The notes beneath the pieces are model-generated. The model searched no databases, was not told the origin of the DNA, and worked only from the letters and a program-made list of their open reading frames with translations. Below, one piece after another: positions 61,271-64,000 of a stretch of 64,000 bases of DNA (positions are counted from its first letter, which is position 1; each line of letters starts with the position of its first letter). The position numbers and the translations under genes are program-made. Source of the DNA: Candidatus Enterococcus murrayae (GTDB lineage: Bacteria; Bacillota; Bacilli; Lactobacillales; Enterococcaceae). The DNA lies in the NCBI RefSeq assembly GCF_017315985.1, contig NZ_JAFLVR010000031.1:1-64000 (forward strand). The letters run 5' to 3'.

Positions 61271-61817
61271 TCATCAGTTGCTAAAAGAAACAGTTTCTGA
61301 AGGAGATCACGTGATTGACGCCACGATGGGAAATGGCAACGATACGCTTTTTTTAGCTGGATTAGTCGGTCCAACGGGGCACGTCTATGCTTTTGATATC
61401 CAAGAGCAAGCTGTTCAAAACACTCGTGAAAAACTAGCGGAATATGCCGAGCGTTCAACGCTTTTTCTTGCTGGGCATGAAACAATTGGAGAAACCATCC
61501 CTGTTGACCACCCCATCCAAGCAGCGATCTTCAATCTTGGGTACCTGCCGAAAAGCGACAAGCAGATTATCACGCTGCCAGAAACTACCAAACGAGCGAT
61601 GTCAGCAATTTTGAAGCGCTTGACCGTTGGCGGACGAATGATCGTTGTCATTTATTACGGTCATAAAGGCGGCGAAGCCGAAAAAAATGAAGTGCTGCAT
61701 TTTTGCCAAAACTTGCCACAAGAAAATTTCAGTGTCTTGAATTATCAATTCATCAATCAAAAAAATAATCCGCCAATTCTGCTTTGTGTAGAAAAAAAAC
61801 GATCGGATCATTTTTAG
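61245..61817 (+). CDS. ytqB: YtqB-like SAM-dependent methyltransferase
   Basis: 190 residues, normal. SAM-binding motif I is HVIDATMGNGNDTLFLAGLVG (about 22-42), followed by VYAFDIQEQAVQNTREKL and the catalytic-like FNLGYLPKSDKQ. The family (rRNA_methylase, YtqB) forms a pair with the YtqA radical-SAM protein; the start overlaps that gene by 26 nt. The product is probably an RNA- or tRNA-modifying enzyme; recent work on Bacillus YtqB homologues points to tRNA modification, but this is from memory and not shown here. A strong terminator follows. Confidence 0.9.
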   Translation: MLLTALRFSHQLLKETVSEGDHVIDATMGNGNDTLFLAGLVGPTGHVYAFDIQEQAVQNTREKLAEYAERSTLFLAGHETIGETIPVDHPIQAAIFNLGYLPKSDKQIITLPETTKRAMSAILKRLTVGGRMIVVIYYGHKGGEAEKNEVLHFCQNLPQENFSVLNYQFINQKNNPPILLCVEKKRSDHF

Positions 61818-61830
61818 TGCAGACAAGATA

Positions 61831-61880
61831 AAAAAAGATGACTTCAGATTTTCCACTCGGAAATTGAAGTCATCTTTTTT
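61831..61880. terminator. Bidirectional terminator after the ytqAB-like operon
   Basis: AAAAAAGATGACTTCA pairs with TGAAGTCATCTTTTTT, with a mismatch-containing loop end. It serves the plus-strand operon and the convergent esterase gene. Confidence 0.92.
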
Positions 61881-61900
61881 ACTTATATCATAGTCGCTGT

Positions 61901-62683
61901 TTACACTTCATTAAACCATTCCAATACCCGTTTGATCCAAGTATCCCAAAACACCCAATCATGTCTGCCTGGTCCTTCTTCAAAGGTCACATCGAGGTTT
62001 TTCTGTTTCATTTTGTGAGCCATATACTGACTAGCAGGATACAACTCATCTTCGGTTCCGCATGCTAAGAAAAACCGAGGTGTCTTTTTTTGTGCTGCTA
62101 CTAATTTATCCAATAAATACAGCGGATCATTTACGGAGCCTTGAATCTGATCCAACGGTCCAAAAATGCCTTGCCAATACGCCTCATTGCGTACCTGCAA
62201 TAAGCTTTCTACATCTGCTAACACAACCGCACCGGATAATGACGCTACTGCCGCAAAATTTTCAGGTTTTGCCAACCCCAATTTTAACGCACCATAACCA
62301 CCCATCGACAAGCCTGCTGCAAAAGTTTTTTCTCGTTTGCAAGTAATCTGAGGAAACAGCTCATGAACGATCGTTGGGAGTTCCTCCGAAACAAACGTCC
62401 AGTATTTCATATCGTAGGTCGTATCAGTATAAAATCCCAGATCCGTCGAAGGCATGACTACCGCCATCTGATATTCGGCCACGTAACGTTCGATCGAGGT
62501 ACGACGCTCCCATACACTATGATTCCCCCCCATGCCGTGCAATAAATACAAGACAGGGACATCTTCGGTTATGCCAGCAGTCTCAGTTCCAATTTTTTTA
62601 TGTGTAGTTTGAGGCAGGATCACATTCATTGCTACTTCCATTTGTAAAATGTTCGAATAGACATTCACCTGTAAAAAAGCCAT
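61901..62683 (-). CDS. estA: Serine esterase of the FrmB/tributyrin-esterase family
   Basis: 260 residues, alpha/beta hydrolase fold. The nucleophile is the Ser of GLSMGGYGALKLG (about 122-134), the oxyanion region is VLYLLHGMGGNHSVW, and the late residues ACGTEDELYPAS (acid) and GRHDWVFWDTW (His) complete the triad. The YNVILP-like AMNVILPQ opening is that of esterase-D/EstA. Lactococcal EstA hydrolyses short-chain esters; the natural substrate is not known. No signal peptide, so cytosolic. The final gene before the exporter. Confidence 0.88.
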   Translation of the reverse strand: MAFLQVNVYSNILQMEVAMNVILPQTTHKKIGTETAGITEDVPVLYLLHGMGGNHSVWERRTSIERYVAEYQMAVVMPSTDLGFYTDTTYDMKYWTFVSEELPTIVHELFPQITCKREKTFAAGLSMGGYGALKLGLAKPENFAAVASLSGAVVLADVESLLQVRNEAYWQGIFGPLDQIQGSVNDPLYLLDKLVAAQKKTPRFFLACGTEDELYPASQYMAHKMKQKNLDVTFEEGPGRHDWVFWDTWIKRVLEWFNEV

Positions 62684-62705
62684 TCAGCTAGAACCTCCAG
62701 TTCTT

Positions 62706-63998
62706 TTATTCTTCGTTTAGTTTAACACTTCTCGATTGTTTGCCAACCATAAAGCTGAAAACTAGTGCAAAAATAATCAGCAGCAGTCCTGCGAAATATA
62801 CCCAATGCAAGCTGGAAAAAAGGACTTCTCGTAACTCTGCTCGCAGGCTCGCTTCAATTTGCAGCGCTGTATGGGGATTAATCAATCGATTCATAATATC
62901 TAGGTCAGTAATTCCTGCGTTTACTAATTGCTGTCCGTTTGCGATGTTCAAGATGATACCAAACAGTGAGACCATCACTGTCTGTCCTATCGTACGGGAC
63001 AACGTATTAAATGATGTCGCTACACCGATTTCTTCTTTGGGCACACTGGCCTGTGCTTCTACCGTCGTAGTCGTGACCGCTAGACCATAACCAATCCCCA
63101 GAACACCCATGATGATGAAGAATACCCAAAAAGGACTCTGCATCGGTAATGCCAACAACGTTCCTCCACCAGCTAAAATAATGGTTAAACCAGCCATAAT
63201 TATCCATTTTGCTGCATACTTGCGCAATAATTGTCCCGATAAAAAAGAACCATACATCCAGACAATCGACATCGGTGCTAAAACCAAGCCGCCAAGCCCC
63301 GCCGGCTTTCCTAACACCCCTTGCATCCACATAGGAATATAAACATCCAATCCCATTAAAAAGCCGCTTATCAAAGCAGCCACAATATTTACACTTGCAA
63401 AGGTGCGATTACTGAATAAATTCAAATTGATTACTGGATCCTCTGCACGTTTTTCCGTACGGATAAAAAGACCTAACGAAAGAACGCTCATCACAAATAA
63501 ACCAATAACGGTTACAGTAATTCCATTGTCGCCTAAAAGCTGGAAACCCAGCAAAAGACTCACCAATGTCAACATAAGGAACATGCTGCCGAAAATATCC
63601 ATTTTCTTAGCTTGATGTACTTTTTTCTCTTCCACAAAGAAGTATTGCAACAACACAATCAAGCCAAGACCAATCGGTACGTTGATGAAGAATATCCAAT
63701 GCCAGCCAATCGTATCCACGATCAAGCCGCCAGCAAGAGGACCAAAAACACTAGCCACGCCCCAAGCAGCACTTGTTAAACCTAAAACCTTTGCCCGCTT
63801 CTCAATATCATATAAATCCGCAATAATCGTCAATGATACCGGCATAATCGCACCAGCACCAACTCCTTGAATCCCTCGAGCAATGATCAACGTCAACATT
63901 TCATTAGACATTCCACACAATGCTGAACCAAATACGAATAGTAAAATACCGACGATAAAAATTGGTTTTCTTCCAATTTTATCCGCCAGCTTCCCATA
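62706..63998 (-). CDS. DHA2-family drug MFS transporter (5' end outside window)
   Basis: 430 residues are visible; the frame remains open to the right edge, so the N-terminal part is missing from the window. Motif A YGKLADKIGRKPIF is at the edge; later come MARGIQGVG-like LIIARGIQGVGAGAIMPVSLTI, motif C GPLAGGLIVD and several further membrane helices. It belongs to the EmrB/QacA group (14-TM) like the exporter at 11.3-12.7 kb but is clearly a different gene. Substrate not readable. It lies 22 bp upstream of the esterase gene on the same strand, so the two may share a transcript. Confidence 0.9.
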   Translation of the reverse strand, partial: YGKLADKIGRKPIFIVGILLFVFGSALCGMSNEMLTLIIARGIQGVGAGAIMPVSLTIIADLYDIEKRAKVLGLTSAAWGVASVFGPLAGGLIVDTIGWHWIFFINVPIGLGLIVLLQYFFVEEKKVHQAKKMDIFGSMFLMLTLVSLLLGFQLLGDNGITVTVIGLFVMSVLSLGLFIRTEKRAEDPVINLNLFSNRTFASVNIVAALISGFLMGLDVYIPMWMQGVLGKPAGLGGLVLAPMSIVWMYGSFLSGQLLRKYAAKWIIMAGLTIILAGGGTLLALPMQSPFWVFFIIMGVLGIGYGLAVTTTTVEAQASVPKEEIGVATSFNTLSRTIGQTVMVSLFGIILNIANGQQLVNAGITDLDIMNRLINPHTALQIEASLRAELREVLFSSLHWVYFAGLLLIIFALVFSFMVGKQSRSVKLNEE

Positions 63999-64000
63999 AA

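Noticed and set aside
1-64000. CRISPR array, prophage, insertion sequence or tRNA/rRNA genes
   Set aside because: No regular direct repeats with spacers, no integrase or transposase motifs and no tRNA cloverleaf or rRNA sequence were seen in reading the window.

Overview
The window looks like chromosomal DNA of a low-to-mid GC lactic-acid Firmicute, most probably an Enterococcus; an E. casseliflavus/gallinarum-like species is a guess. Supporting this are a MurE without the DNPR signature of the diaminopimelate-type enzyme, a PBP2a-type class A PBP, a LysM/Apf-like secreted protein, a WxL-like surface protein, a T-box before leuS and many PTS genes. No phage, transposase, CRISPR array, plasmid origin or tRNA/rRNA gene was seen. 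Most of it is core genome, largely on the minus strand, with a few accessory inserts.

Layout. 0-11.2 kb: the 3' end of an unrecognised lysine-rich protein; a fumC-maeE-DUF2200 operon (fumarate to malate to pyruvate); then a housekeeping run read leftwards (mpg, DUF3013, prmA, rsmE, rel, dtd), and rarA on the other strand. 11.3-17.1 kb: a DHA2 drug exporter, its probable MarR regulator with a well-formed promoter/operator, and a 1180-residue secreted protein with a divergent WxL-like C-terminus. 17.1-18.3 kb: a structured RNA gene, probably 6S RNA, a small membrane protein and a UspA protein.

18.3-26.5 kb is the most distinctive accessory region. It encodes a galactitol-type PTS (separate IIA, IIB, IIC), a RhaD-type aldolase with its catalytic residues intact, a 2-hydroxyacid-dehydrogenase-like protein, a PRD regulator, a small membrane protein and a FucO-type lactaldehyde reductase. 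Two cre-like sites and a leader terminator are present. There is no sugar isomerase or kinase, which suggests that the PTS itself makes the 1-phosphate that the aldolase cleaves to DHAP plus lactaldehyde.

26.6-46 kb: paired fluoride exporters, a HAD phosphatase-like protein with an altered motif I, pncA, mtnN, a Nudix hydrolase, xpaC-telA, glcU, a BceRS-like two-component system, a HesB-fold protein without cysteines, a phosphohexomutase, a CtpE/Exp7-like P-type ATPase, a GNAT gene broken by one stop codon, and yhaO-yhaN-yhaM. 46-64 kb: yheA, pbp2A, an RluD-type pseudouridine synthase, the LysM/Apf-like protein, a MurJ-like flippase divergent from murE, a FabK-like flavoprotein, leuS with its Leu T-box, a PAP2/radical-SAM/methyltransferase operon (ytqA-ytqB-like), a FrmB/EstA-type esterase and a second DHA2 exporter cut by the right edge.

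Three related copies of an intergenic repeat of about 85-115 bp, not explained by any gene, lie near 33.7, 36.2 and 59.2 kb.
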